NCBI GenBank assembly: GCA_964490005.1
Contig: CAZBBB010000072.1
Span: forward strand, 1 to 16,415
Length of the DNA stretch: 16,415 nt
Direction: 5' to 3'
Source of the DNA: CAZBBB01 sp964490005
GTDB lineage: Bacteria; Planctomycetota; B15-G4
Shown here: positions 1 through 6,724 of the stretch, piece by piece
Numbering within the stretch: the first letter of the stretch is position 1
Layout: every line of letters starts with the position of its first letter
Notes under the pieces: model-generated
What the model was told of the DNA's origin: nothing
What the model saw: only the letters and a program-made list of their open reading frames with translations
Database searches by the model: none
Program-made: the position numbers and the translations under genes

Positions 1-78
1 GTGCCGCCGGCCAGCCTATCCCGTGATCCGCGATCCGGCTACGTGGCGCGCGCGCCGGAGCGCGCACGGAGGCGGGCG

Positions 79-870
79 ATGAGCGCCGCGAGCGGCGGGC
101 CGGGGCGCGGTCCGGGCGAGCGGGGCGCGCGGCGCACGCTCGACCGGCTGCTCTCGCGGGCGGGCGCGGCCTCGCGGGCGCAGGCCCGCCGCCTGGTGAC
201 CGCCGGGCGGGTCTCGGTCGACGGGCGGGTCGTGCGCGACCCCGACGCGTGGGTCGACCCGCTGCGTCAGCGGGTGCTCCTCGACGGCAAACCGCTGCAA
301 ACCAAGCGGTTCGTGCATCTGCTGCTGCACAAGCCGGCGGGCGTGCTGGTCACCGCGCGCGACCCGGCCGGCCGGCGCACGGTCTACGACCTGCTCGGCG
401 AGCTGCCTGAACGGGTCGTCCCGGTGGGGCGGCTCGACCGCGCCACGAGCGGCCTGCTGCTGTTCACCAGCGACACCGACCTGGCCGACGCCGTGACCGA
501 CCCCGCGAGCGGCCTGCCCAAGACCTATCTGGTGAAGGCCGAGGGGCTGCTCGACGACGCGACGCTCGGCCGGCTGGCCGCCGGCGTGCGGCTGCAGGAC
601 GGCCCGACGCTGCCGGCGCGCGTCGAGCGCCAGCGCGTCGGCGAGCGCCGCACCTGGCTGACGATCACGATCACCGAGGGCCGCAACCGCCAGGTGCGCC
701 GCATGCTGGAGGCGGTGGGCAGCGAGGTCCTGCAGCTCAAGCGCCTGTCGATCGGGCCCCTCACGCTGGACGGCCTGGCCAGCGGCCGCCACCGCGCGCT
801 CTCGCCCGCCGAAGAGCGGGCGCTGCGCGCGGCCCTGCCGGCGGCGCGCGGGGCCGGCCGCCGCCGCTGA
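79..870 (+). CDS. RsuA/RluB-family rRNA pseudouridine synthase
   Basis: Converts a specific uridine in ribosomal RNA to pseudouridine in the cytoplasm. The 263-residue product has an S4 RNA-binding domain (about residues 17-75) followed by the catalytic domain. The signature GRLDRATSGLLLFTSD is visible, with the catalytic aspartate at about residue 120, and EGRNRQVRRML lies further on; both are typical of the RsuA/RluB/RluE/RluF family. The ATG at 79 is chosen because GGAGG (68-72) sits 6 nt upstream. The frame is also open upstream to a GTG at position 1, but that part is low-complexity Arg/Ala and precedes the ribosome-binding site. The S4 domain argues against RluE, but RsuA, RluB and RluF cannot be told apart here. 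The product is single-domain length with a short basic tail. The next gene has its own promoter-like sequence, so this one is probably transcribed separately or with genes to the left. Confidence 0.93.
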   Translation: MSAASGGPGRGPGERGARRTLDRLLSRAGAASRAQARRLVTAGRVSVDGRVVRDPDAWVDPLRQRVLLDGKPLQTKRFVHLLLHKPAGVLVTARDPAGRRTVYDLLGELPERVVPVGRLDRATSGLLLFTSDTDLADAVTDPASGLPKTYLVKAEGLLDDATLGRLAAGVRLQDGPTLPARVERQRVGERRTWLTITITEGRNRQVRRMLEAVGSEVLQLKRLSIGPLTLDGLASGRHRALSPAEERALRAALPAARGAGRRR

Positions 871-889
871 CTCCCCGGTCGGCCGCCCG

Positions 890-918
890 CCGACCGTCTC
901 GCGACCTCTTGGTATGCT
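890..918 (+). promoter_or_regulatory. Candidate promoter of the aldolase operon
   Basis: TATGCT at 913-918 is preceded by TGG (910-912), an extended -10 of TGN-TANNNT form. A partial -35 match (CCGACC, 890-895, sharing GAC with TTGACA) lies 17 nt upstream. The predicted start near 925 would leave a leader of about 40 nt before the ATG at 964. Identified by eye only. Confidence 0.4.
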
Positions 919-963
919 GTCGCGCCCGTTTTCGCCGACATTCAGGACCGGAACTCGCGCGCC

Positions 964-1992
964 ATGACCAGCCACGACCTCAACTCCATCGCCCGCGCCC
1001 TCGCCGCCGACGGCAAGGGCATCCTCGCCGCCGACGAGAGCGGCGGCACGATCGCCAAGCGCTTCAAGGCCATCGACGTCGAGTCGACCGAGGACAACCG
1101 CCGCGACTACCGCGAGCTGATGTTCCGCGCCGAGGGCGCCGAGAAGTGGATCTCGGGCGTGATCCTCTACGACGAGACCATCCGTCAGAAGGCCAGGGAC
1201 GGCACGCCGCTGGTGAAGGTGCTGGCCGACCGCAAGATCATCCCGGGCATCAAGGTCGACGCCGGCGCGGTCGCGCTGCCCGGCGCGCCCGGCGAGAAGT
1301 TCACCACCGGCTTCGACGGCCTGCGCGAGCGCCTCGCCGAGTACCACAAGCTGGGCGCGCGCTTCGCCAAGTGGCGCGCGGTCATCGACGTCAACGACAC
1401 GCTGCCCTCCGACTACTGCATCGAGGTCAACGCGCACGGTCTGGCGCTCTACGCCGCGCTCTGCCAGGAGGCGGGCCTGGTGCCGATCGTCGAGCCCGAG
1501 GTGCTCATGGACGGCGCGCACACCCTCGAGCGCTGCCGGCAGGCGACCGAAGCCGTGCACCGCGCGGTCTTCGCCAGGCTCGCCAGCCACCGCGTGTGCC
1601 TCAAGGGCATCCTGCTCAAGCCGAACATGGCCATCTCGGGCGCCAAGTGCCCCCAGCAGGCCGGCGTGAAGGAGGTCGCCGAGCAGACCGTCGCGATGCT
1701 CAAGAACACCGTGCCGGCCTCGGTGCCGGGCATCGTGTTCCTCTCGGGCGGGCAGAGCGACGAGGCGGCCACCGCGCACCTCGACGCCATGAACCGCCTC
1801 GGCCCGCTGCCGTGGAAGCTGTCCTTCAGCTACGGCCGCGCGCTGCAGCACGCCGTGCAGGTGACCTGGCGCGGCAAGGCCGCCAACGCGGCCGCCGCGC
1901 AGAAGGCCTTCCAGCATCGCGCCCGGCTCAACAGCCTCGCCGCCCTCGGCAAGTACGAGGCGTCGATGGAGCGCGAGCTGGTCTCGGCATGA
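964..1992 (+). CDS. Class I fructose-bisphosphate aldolase
   Basis: Schiff-base aldolase cleaving fructose 1,6-bisphosphate to dihydroxyacetone phosphate and glyceraldehyde 3-phosphate in glycolysis, and the reverse in gluconeogenesis. The 342-residue protein aligns over its whole length with the animal/plant-type class I family. GILAADES holds the conserved Asp (D24, rabbit D33). FAKWR holds K136 (rabbit K146), IVEPEV the acid/base glutamates, and LLKPNM the Schiff-base lysine K219 (rabbit K229). The C-terminus ends ERELVSA and lacks the terminal tyrosine of vertebrate enzymes. The start is placed by the family N-terminus because the Shine-Dalgarno signal is weak. The stop overlaps the next ATG as ATGA, implying translational coupling to the ACT protein. 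It is distinct from the class II zinc enzyme and from the DhnA-type class I enzyme (FbaB). Confidence 0.96.
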   Translation: MTSHDLNSIARALAADGKGILAADESGGTIAKRFKAIDVESTEDNRRDYRELMFRAEGAEKWISGVILYDETIRQKARDGTPLVKVLADRKIIPGIKVDAGAVALPGAPGEKFTTGFDGLRERLAEYHKLGARFAKWRAVIDVNDTLPSDYCIEVNAHGLALYAALCQEAGLVPIVEPEVLMDGAHTLERCRQATEAVHRAVFARLASHRVCLKGILLKPNMAISGAKCPQQAGVKEVAEQTVAMLKNTVPASVPGIVFLSGGQSDEAATAHLDAMNRLGPLPWKLSFSYGRALQHAVQVTWRGKAANAAAAQKAFQHRARLNSLAALGKYEASMERELVSA

Positions 1993-2453
1993 GCAGCTAC
2001 GAGACGCTCGAAGGACAGTCGACGCCCGCCATCAAGCAGATCTCGATCTTCCTCGAGAATCGGCTGGGGGCGCTGCTGGGCGTCACGCGCGTGCTCGAGG
2101 CGCAGAAGATCAACATCAACGCGGTGGCGATCTCGGACGCCGCCGACCACGCCGTCGTGCGCCTGATCGTCGACAAGCCGACGCTGGCGGCGGCGGCGCT
2201 CGCGGCCGACGGCTACCACATGATCACGACCGACGTGCTCGGCGTGGCGCTGCCGGCGGGCAGGCCGGGCGGCATGCGGCGCGTGCTGCAGGCGCTGCTC
2301 ATGGCCGAGATGAACGTGCACTACATCTACGCGGTCGCGACCAAGGGCGCGCACAAGTCGGTGCTGGCCCTGCACGTCGAGGACATCACCAAGGCGGCGC
2401 GCGTGATCCGCGAGCACGACATCGAGCTGGTCACGCAGGACGAGCTGCTCTGA
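1989..2453 (+). CDS. Tandem ACT-domain protein
   Basis: A 154-residue protein that is essentially two ACT domains and nothing else. The first spans about residues 14-80 (IKQISIFLENRLGALLGVTR, a classic ACT opening with the ENxxG turn). The second spans about 85-150 (GGMRRVLQALLMAEMNVHYI). ACT domains usually bind amino acids or other small ligands and act allosterically, and stand-alone pairs of this size are known as regulatory proteins of unspecified target. Its ATG overlaps the aldolase stop by 4 nt, and the following gene starts 4 nt after its own stop, so all three should be on one mRNA. A role in sensing a metabolite for the operon is inference. No catalytic domain or DNA-binding motif is visible. 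Confidence 0.88.
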   Translation: MSSYETLEGQSTPAIKQISIFLENRLGALLGVTRVLEAQKININAVAISDAADHAVVRLIVDKPTLAAAALAADGYHMITTDVLGVALPAGRPGGMRRVLQALLMAEMNVHYIYAVATKGAHKSVLALHVEDITKAARVIREHDIELVTQDELL

Positions 2454-2457
2454 GCCG

Positions 2458-4140
2458 ATGAGCGGCGCGCTCGCGGCGCTCGAAACACTGCGCGACGAGG
2501 CCGGGCCGTCGGTGGCGCTGCGCCGCGCGGCACTGCTCGCCGAGGTCGGGCGCTCGCGCCTGGCGACGGCGGCGCAGGTCGGGCGCTTTCATGAAGTGCT
2601 CTGCTTCCTGCGCGCCTATCCCGACGACGCGCGCGTCGCGGCGCTCGCCGAGCGGCTGAGCGAGGGCTTCGCGCGGCGCGCCGATCTGCGGCGCCACGCG
2701 GCGGCGCTGGCCGACAGCGGCATCGCGGGCACGACGACGCGCTTTCCCTTCTTCCAGGCGACGGCGGCCTGGCTCGCGCGGCGCTGGCCCGGGCAGTTGC
2801 GCTTCGATGCCGAGGGCGGCGCGCCGAGCGGCGAAGTCGTCGAGCGGCTGCTCAGTCTGGTGACGCACTGGGCCGAGTCGCCCGGCCTCGACGAGGTCGA
2901 TCTGGGGATCGACGCGTGGTTGCGGCGTCTCGCCGGGCCGCGCGCGGCGGCCTTCCTCGTCGGCGGACTCGACGCGCTGCCGGCCGACGGCTTCGTGCGC
3001 GAGTATCTGCACGAGCGCCTCGACCTGTGGCTCGAACTGTTGCCCGGCGCCGACACGCCCAATCGCACGCGCGCGCTGTGGCGCGGGCCGGGCCTGCCGC
3101 CGGTGGCGTATCGCCGCGAGCCGCTCGCGCGCGGGCGCCCCGACCTGAAGGCCGTGCTGCGCGCGAGGCCCGTGCGCGTCACCAAACTCTCGCGCGCCGA
3201 CGGCCAGCGCCTCGTCGAACTCGCGCGCGAGGCCATGGTCAGCCGCAGCCGCGACCTCGACGTCTTCACCTACGGCGACCCCGACGACGCGCGCCTCATC
3301 GCATGGGAGGACGGGCTGTCCTTCGCCGCGCTCGGCGCGCTGCCCGAGCGGCGGCTGCTGCTCGAGTCGGTCTACGGCCTGCTCACCCTCAAGAACGGCG
3401 TGCCGATCGGCTACGTGCTGCTCTCGGCGCTCTGCGGCAGCAGCGAGATCGCCTACAACGTCTTCCCGACCTGGCGCGGCGGCGAGGCGGCGCACGTCTA
3501 CGGCCGCGTGCTCGCGACCGCGCGCCACCTCTTCGGCAGCGACAGCTTCACCGTCTACCCCTACCAGCTCGGCGGCGACGGCAACGACGAGGCGCTCGCG
3601 AGCGGCGCCTGGTGGTTCTACCGCAAGCTCGGCTTCGCGCCCAAGGACGCGGGCGTGCTGCGCCTCGTGCGTCGCGAGGAGGCCGCGCTGAAGCGCAAGC
3701 CGGGCCATCGCAGCTCGATCGCGACGCTCGCGAAGATCGCCTCGGAGAACGTGTACTTCCACGCCGGGCGTGCGCGCAGCGACGTCATCGGGCTGCTGCC
3801 GCTCAGCCACGTCGGCCTGGCCGTGACCGACCTGCTGCGCACGCGCTTCGGCCACGATCGCGCGCACGCGACGGCCGTCTGCGAGCAGGAGGCCGCCGCC
3901 GCGCTGCGCCTGCGCTCGCGGCGCGGCTGGAGCGCCGGCGAACGGCTGGCCTTCACGCGCTGGGCGCCGCTGGTGCTGCTGCTGCGCGCCGCGCGCTGGC
4001 CGGCCGCCGACCGCCGCGCGCTGCTGGCCGTGATCCGCGCCAAGGGCGGCACCGACGAGGCCGAGTTCGTGCGCCGCTTCGACGCCCACCGGCGCCTGCG
4101 TCGCGGTATCGTGGCGCTGGCGCGGCGCACGGAGGCCTGA
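2458..4140 (+). CDS. Conserved hypothetical protein with GNAT-like segment
   Basis: A 560-residue protein of unrecognised family, the last gene of the aldolase operon, starting 4 nt after the ACT gene stop. The first 270 or so residues are Ala/Arg/Leu-rich and probably helical. Residues about 300-400 read like an acyltransferase fold: a GVPIGYVLL strand, an SSEIAYNVFPTWRGGEAAH core, and WWFYRKLGF (385-393), which resembles the closing 'FYxKLGF' segment of GNAT proteins. The remaining 150 residues are again helical and basic. No signal peptide or membrane segment is seen, so it is probably cytoplasmic. The coding sequence shows the same strong G/C third-position bias as its neighbours, supporting a real gene. 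The substrate is unknown and the GNAT relation is inference from pattern, not a confirmed domain hit. Confidence 0.8.
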   Translation: MSGALAALETLRDEAGPSVALRRAALLAEVGRSRLATAAQVGRFHEVLCFLRAYPDDARVAALAERLSEGFARRADLRRHAAALADSGIAGTTTRFPFFQATAAWLARRWPGQLRFDAEGGAPSGEVVERLLSLVTHWAESPGLDEVDLGIDAWLRRLAGPRAAAFLVGGLDALPADGFVREYLHERLDLWLELLPGADTPNRTRALWRGPGLPPVAYRREPLARGRPDLKAVLRARPVRVTKLSRADGQRLVELAREAMVSRSRDLDVFTYGDPDDARLIAWEDGLSFAALGALPERRLLLESVYGLLTLKNGVPIGYVLLSALCGSSEIAYNVFPTWRGGEAAHVYGRVLATARHLFGSDSFTVYPYQLGGDGNDEALASGAWWFYRKLGFAPKDAGVLRLVRREEAALKRKPGHRSSIATLAKIASENVYFHAGRARSDVIGLLPLSHVGLAVTDLLRTRFGHDRAHATAVCEQEAAAALRLRSRRGWSAGERLAFTRWAPLVLLLRAARWPAADRRALLAVIRAKGGTDEAEFVRRFDAHRRLRRGIVALARRTEA

Positions 4141-4153
4141 GGGCGGGCGCGAC

Positions 4154-4179
4154 GGCGCGCGAGGCGCCACGCGCGCGCC
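4154..4179 (+). other. GC-rich hairpin between hypothetical gene and selW
   Basis: GGCGCGCG (4154-4161) pairs perfectly with CGCGCGCC (4172-4179) around a 10-nt loop, 13 nt after the stop at 4140. There is no T tract downstream, so it is not a textbook intrinsic terminator. It may still end the upstream operon or stabilise its 3' end. It lies just upstream of the candidate selW promoter. Confidence 0.35.
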
Positions 4180-4201
4180 ACGCGAGGTGCCCGCGCACCC
4201 C

Positions 4202-4210
4202 TGCTACGAT
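4202..4210 (+). promoter_or_regulatory. Extended -10 promoter for selW, possibly leaderless
   Basis: TGC-TACGAT (4202-4210) is a TGN-extended -10. Transcription would begin about 7 nt later, at or next to the ATG at 4218, giving a leaderless mRNA. No convincing -35 is visible and there is no Shine-Dalgarno before the ATG, which fits that reading. Confidence 0.4.
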
Positions 4211-4217
4211 GTCGCGC

Positions 4218-4475
4218 ATGAACGTCTCGATCATCCACTGCTCGACCTGAGGCGCCAACGCCAGGCGTGCGGCGAGTTTCGCCGCCCTCATCCGCGAGAA
4301 GTTGAGCGTGCCGGTCACGCTGAAGGCCGGCCGCTTCGGCCAGTTCGACGTGCTCGTCGGTGACAGGGTCGTGGTGACGCGCAAGGGCGGGCTGATCGCC
4401 AAGCTCCTCAAGCGGCCCTGGCCCAGCGATGAGCAGGTGCTCGCTGCGGTGCGCGGCGCGCTGCCGAAGGGCTGA
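4218..4475 (+). CDS. selW: SelW/Rdx-family selenoprotein (in-frame TGA = Sec)
   Basis: Reading through the TGA at 4248-4250 gives an 85-residue protein that matches the Rdx/SelW thioredoxin-like family from end to end. It has an N-terminal strand (VSIIH) and the CxxU redox motif C8-S-T-U11, followed by R16-R17-A, equivalent to the family's CxxU...RA. A helix (FAALIREKL) comes next, then the G-x-F-D-V strand pair (GQFDVLVGDRVVVTRK) and a C-terminal Pro-Trp-Pro and helix. It ends at TGA 4473-4475. Without readthrough the first part is a 10-residue stub. SelW-like proteins are small cytoplasmic redox proteins. A hairpin with a GU loop follows the Sec codon. ATG 4218 is preferred over in-frame ATG 4209, which lies inside the -10 box. 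It is a separate unit between two operons. Alternatives are a pseudogene with a TGC-to-TGA mutation or a sequencing error; the GU-loop hairpin at the right distance argues against these. Confidence 0.85.
4248..4286 (+). promoter_or_regulatory. Candidate bacterial SECIS element
   Basis: The Sec TGA (4248-4250) is followed after 18 nt by a perfect 7-bp stem, GCGGCGA (4269-4275) with TCGCCGC (4279-4285). The stem closes a GTT loop, so G-U occupies the apical loop as in E. coli fdhF. An unpaired T (4268) abuts the stem base, in a position reminiscent of the bulged U17 of fdhF, and G4267 can pair with C4286 below it. The loop starts 25 nt after the TGA, within the range I recall for bacterial SECIS elements. 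It would recruit SelB with Sec-tRNA. The fold was made by hand. Confidence 0.6.
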
Positions 4476-4501
4476 GCGGCCCGCGCACCCGGCGCCCGTC
4501 G

Positions 4502-4530
4502 TTGCTCCGCCCGCGACGCGCGACGATACT
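4502..4530 (+). promoter_or_regulatory. Candidate promoter for the lipoprotein operon
   Basis: TTGCTC (4502-4507, sharing TTG and its spacing with TTGACA) is followed after exactly 17 nt by GATACT (4525-4530). Predicted transcription starts near 4537, giving a leader of about 45 nt that contains GGAGG before the GTG at 4582. This is the best two-box promoter in the window. Confidence 0.5.
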
Positions 4531-4581
4531 GCCGGCATGCTGTCGCGCCGCTCGGCGCAGCACTTCAGGTGGAGGTCGCGC

Positions 4582-5517
4582 GTGACTCTCCGAGACGTCG
4601 CTCTGCTGTGCATGTTCGGCGCGAGCGCCTGCGGGCCGACGGAGGACGCCGCGACGGCCGACCCCGGCGAAGTCTTGAGCGTCCGCGTGGAGACGACGGT
4701 CTCGGGGCGGACGAGGAGCCAGCTCATGCTGGGCTTTCACGTCGGCTTGAAGGCGGAGTACGAGGGCGAGGGGGAGCTGTCGCGCACGGGCAAGCACGTC
4801 GCGACGCTGGCGCGTTCCGACTGGGAGGAACTCGCCGCGCGGGCCGCGGTCTTGTCGCCCCGCGGACAGTCCCCGACCGACGAAGAACTCTTCATGGCGC
4901 CGGAAAGGGATCGAGTCGTGATCGCCGTGAGGCGTCGCGACGAAGCCACGAAGTTCGGCACGTGGAGCTATGCGTTCTGCAGCGGCCGGCCCGACGCCGA
5001 CGTGCAGGCCTTCGTCGATCTCGCCGTCGGTCTCGCCGCGCGCCTCGACTGGCAGCAGCCCGAGGGCCTGCTCGATCACGACGCATCACGCGGGCTGGGC
5101 GAGCCCGTTGCGATCGAGTACGTGGTTTCGTCGAACTGGGACGTGCCCGGCTTCGTTCACTGGCGCCTGCGCCTCGCGAGCGATGGTTCGGCGCAGCTCG
5201 CCGTTTCCGAGGACGGAACGTTGCGCGAACGTACGGGCTGGTTGGGAAAGGCGAGCTTCGCGGATCTGGCGGACTATCTCGCGCAGACACGCTTCCTGTC
5301 GCTCGACGACAGCTACAGAGACTATGGTTCACCGCACGCGAGCGAGCACACGGTGACCGTGGACTACGAGAACGGTCGCAAGCGGGTCGAGAGTGTCTCC
5401 GGCGGCGGCCCCGCGACGCTTGATGTGCTCCTGCTGGCGCTCGAGCAGATCAAGGACAGCACGCGCTGGAAGGACGTCCCGCCGGCGGCTGCAGACGCCG
5501 GCGAGCCCGACCGATGA
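4582..5517 (+). CDS. Putative lipoprotein, two DUF6438-like halves
   Basis: A 311-residue exported protein of unknown function. The GTG start is chosen because GGAGG (4571-4575) lies 6 nt upstream and the resulting N-terminus is a compact lipoprotein signal, MTLRDVALLCMFGASAC, with the lipidated cysteine at about residue 17. An in-frame ATG at 4537 is the alternative. The mature part looks like two related halves. Each has short strands, a D/S-F/W-x-x-L-A-x helix (SDWEELAARA; ASFADLADYL), a strand of charged residues and a final helix (VQAFVDLAVGL; LDVLLLALEQI). The second half resembles the DUF6438 pattern; this is inference. Two cysteines remain, the lipid-attached one and one in YAFCSG. 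Codon use is somewhat more relaxed (more TTG, GTT, TCG) than in the aldolase operon. The stop overlaps the next ATG as ATGA. Confidence 0.8.
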   Translation: MTLRDVALLCMFGASACGPTEDAATADPGEVLSVRVETTVSGRTRSQLMLGFHVGLKAEYEGEGELSRTGKHVATLARSDWEELAARAAVLSPRGQSPTDEELFMAPERDRVVIAVRRRDEATKFGTWSYAFCSGRPDADVQAFVDLAVGLAARLDWQQPEGLLDHDASRGLGEPVAIEYVVSSNWDVPGFVHWRLRLASDGSAQLAVSEDGTLRERTGWLGKASFADLADYLAQTRFLSLDDSYRDYGSPHASEHTVTVDYENGRKRVESVSGGGPATLDVLLLALEQIKDSTRWKDVPPAAADAGEPDR

Positions 5518-5960
5518 TCCGCCTGCTCGAACGCCGCTTCGAGGCCGGCGTCCCGCTCGACGAGGCGTGGGCTTCGCTCGCGCGCGTCGCGGAGTGGCCG
5601 CGCTGGGCGGCGCACATCCGGCGCATCGAGCTCACGCCGGCGGGCGCGGTCGGGCCGTCCTCGGCGGGGCGCATCGTGCTGCGCAACGGCATCCGCTCGA
5701 CCTTCCGCATGACGGAGTTCCATCCGGGCAGGAGCTGGAAGTGGGCCGGGCCCTTCCTGTGGTTGACGGTGCACTACGACCACCGTTTCGAAGCCGTCGA
5801 CGCCCGGCGCACGCGGCTGATCTGGACCGTCGACGCCGAAGGTTTCGGCGCGGGTGTGCTCGGCCGCCTCTTCGCCGCGATCTACGCGCGCGACCTCGAT
5901 CGGGCGATTCCGCGTCTGGTGGCGGCGCTCGGCGGCGACGCACGGGCGCCCGGCTGCTGA
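5514..5960 (+). CDS. SRPBCC-domain protein (polyketide cyclase/dehydrase-like)
   Basis: A 148-residue single-domain protein of the START/SRPBCC (Bet v1-like) fold. Hallmarks are the opening RRFEAGVPLDEAWASLARVAEWPRW, read as strand, helix and 'PRWAxHI' turn (split here as FEAGVPLDEAWA and AEWPRW). A central run of strands follows (SAGRIVLRNGIRSTFRM; WKWAGPFLWLTVHYDHRF), and a C-terminal amphipathic helix (GRLFAAIYARDLDRAIPRL) closes the hydrophobic pocket. Members bind hydrophobic ligands or act in lipid and antibiotic metabolism; the ligand here is unknown. The ATG overlaps the lipoprotein stop (ATGA), so the two are co-translated and possibly functionally linked. No signal peptide is seen, so it is cytoplasmic. 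Confidence 0.85.
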   Translation: MIRLLERRFEAGVPLDEAWASLARVAEWPRWAAHIRRIELTPAGAVGPSSAGRIVLRNGIRSTFRMTEFHPGRSWKWAGPFLWLTVHYDHRFEAVDARRTRLIWTVDAEGFGAGVLGRLFAAIYARDLDRAIPRLVAALGGDARAPGC

Positions 5961-5984
5961 AAGCACGTCGGCGTCTCGCGGCAG

Positions 5985-5990
5985 TATGAT
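5985..5990 (+). promoter_or_regulatory. Candidate -10 box (TATGAT)
   Basis: TATGAT differs from TATAAT by one base and lies 36 nt before the ATG at 6027. Predicted transcription starts near 5997, leaving a 30-nt leader with a GGAGA ribosome-binding site (6016-6020). No clear -35 was seen. Confidence 0.4.
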
Positions 5991-6026
5991 GCGCAGCGCC
6001 GTACCGAACTCCTGCGGAGACCTGCC

Positions 6027-6635
6027 ATGCACCGCATCCTGTGCGCGACGCTGATCGCGGGACTCGCGAGCGGCCTCATCGGCGCCGCGCCGCACACGCA
6101 TGTCGGCAGATCATCCACCATCAACGAACTCGTGCAGCAGAGCGATCTGATCCTCGTTGCCGACGTGACGAAGGTGTCGTGGGGTGCCGATGGTCGCGGC
6201 CAGGCAAGCGCCACGCCGATCGAGTTCTGGAAGGGGGGAGCCGAAGGAGAACTCGAGATCCCCGTGACGGTCGCGCAAAGGTGTTGCCGGACGGCGGCGC
6301 CTGTGCCGGGGCGCGAGTTGCTGTTCCTCAAGCGCGACGCGCAGGGAGCGCTCGGCATCACGGAGCATGGCCGTGGTCGCGTCCTGCTGCGCACCGAGCA
6401 CGGCGCAGACTTCGCCGTTGTCGATGGCTTCGTCCGCTATCCGGAGGGCCTCGTGCGCTACTTCGGCGACCACGTTGTCGCGCTCGGCCCCCGGCCGAGC
6501 ATCACCTTGGCACGTTGCGGCATCGAGCTGTCCGTGCTCAAGCGCCTCGTGGCCGAGGAGATCGAGGCGGCCAAGCGTGCAGCGGCCGAGGCAGCCGCCG
6601 CGGCGGCCGAGAACACGCCCGCCGAGATCAGGTGA
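6027..6635 (+). CDS. Secreted protein of unknown function
   Basis: A 202-residue protein with an N-terminal signal peptide (MHRILCATLIAGLASGLIGA, cleavage probably after about residue 20). The body contains SDLILVADVTKVSW, FWKGGAEGELEIPV and VPGRELLFLKRD, a strand-rich pattern reminiscent of small exported proteins in which a cost or 'rate' term is compared, but I do not recognise a named family. Cysteines occur as a CC pair (AQRCCRT) and one later in the body (LARCGIE), which could form disulfides after export. The C-terminus is an Ala/Glu/Lys-rich helix (residues about 178-197) of low complexity, perhaps a coiled coil or a spacer. The start is set by GGAGA 6 nt upstream. It stands alone between two operons, with its own candidate -10. 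Third-position G/C bias is weaker than in neighbouring operons. Confidence 0.72.
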   Translation: MHRILCATLIAGLASGLIGAAPHTHVGRSSTINELVQQSDLILVADVTKVSWGADGRGQASATPIEFWKGGAEGELEIPVTVAQRCCRTAAPVPGRELLFLKRDAQGALGITEHGRGRVLLRTEHGADFAVVDGFVRYPEGLVRYFGDHVVALGPRPSITLARCGIELSVLKRLVAEEIEAAKRAAAEAAAAAAENTPAEIR

Positions 6636-6724
6636 GCGTCCCGGCGGCGGTCGGCGCGCTCGGCGGACTGTTCCTGCGCCGCGACCTGCGCCGTCTCCAC
6701 GCGGCTGCGCGCCGCGCGCCCCGC

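Noticed and set aside
13..18. Minus-strand TAGGCT that could be a -10 for a divergent gene left of the window
   Set aside because: It lies at the edge; no start codon or coding frame can be checked.
16..1917. Long open frame on the minus strand, antisense to the pseudouridine synthase and aldolase
   Set aside because: Its product is an Arg/Ala/Gly-rich sequence with no domain, and it mirrors two well-identified genes. Open antisense frames are expected in DNA this GC-rich.
2431..4170. Long minus-strand frame opposite the 560-residue protein
   Set aside because: Low-complexity His/Arg/Ala composition and no start signal. The plus-strand frame is part of a tightly spaced operon.
4218..4250. 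TGA as an ordinary stop giving a 10-residue peptide, or a reassigned Trp codon
   Set aside because: The sequence after the TGA is a full Rdx-family C-terminus in the same frame, and many neighbouring genes end in TGA, so genome-wide reassignment is excluded. A TGC-to-TGA error remains possible but does not explain the GU-loop hairpin.
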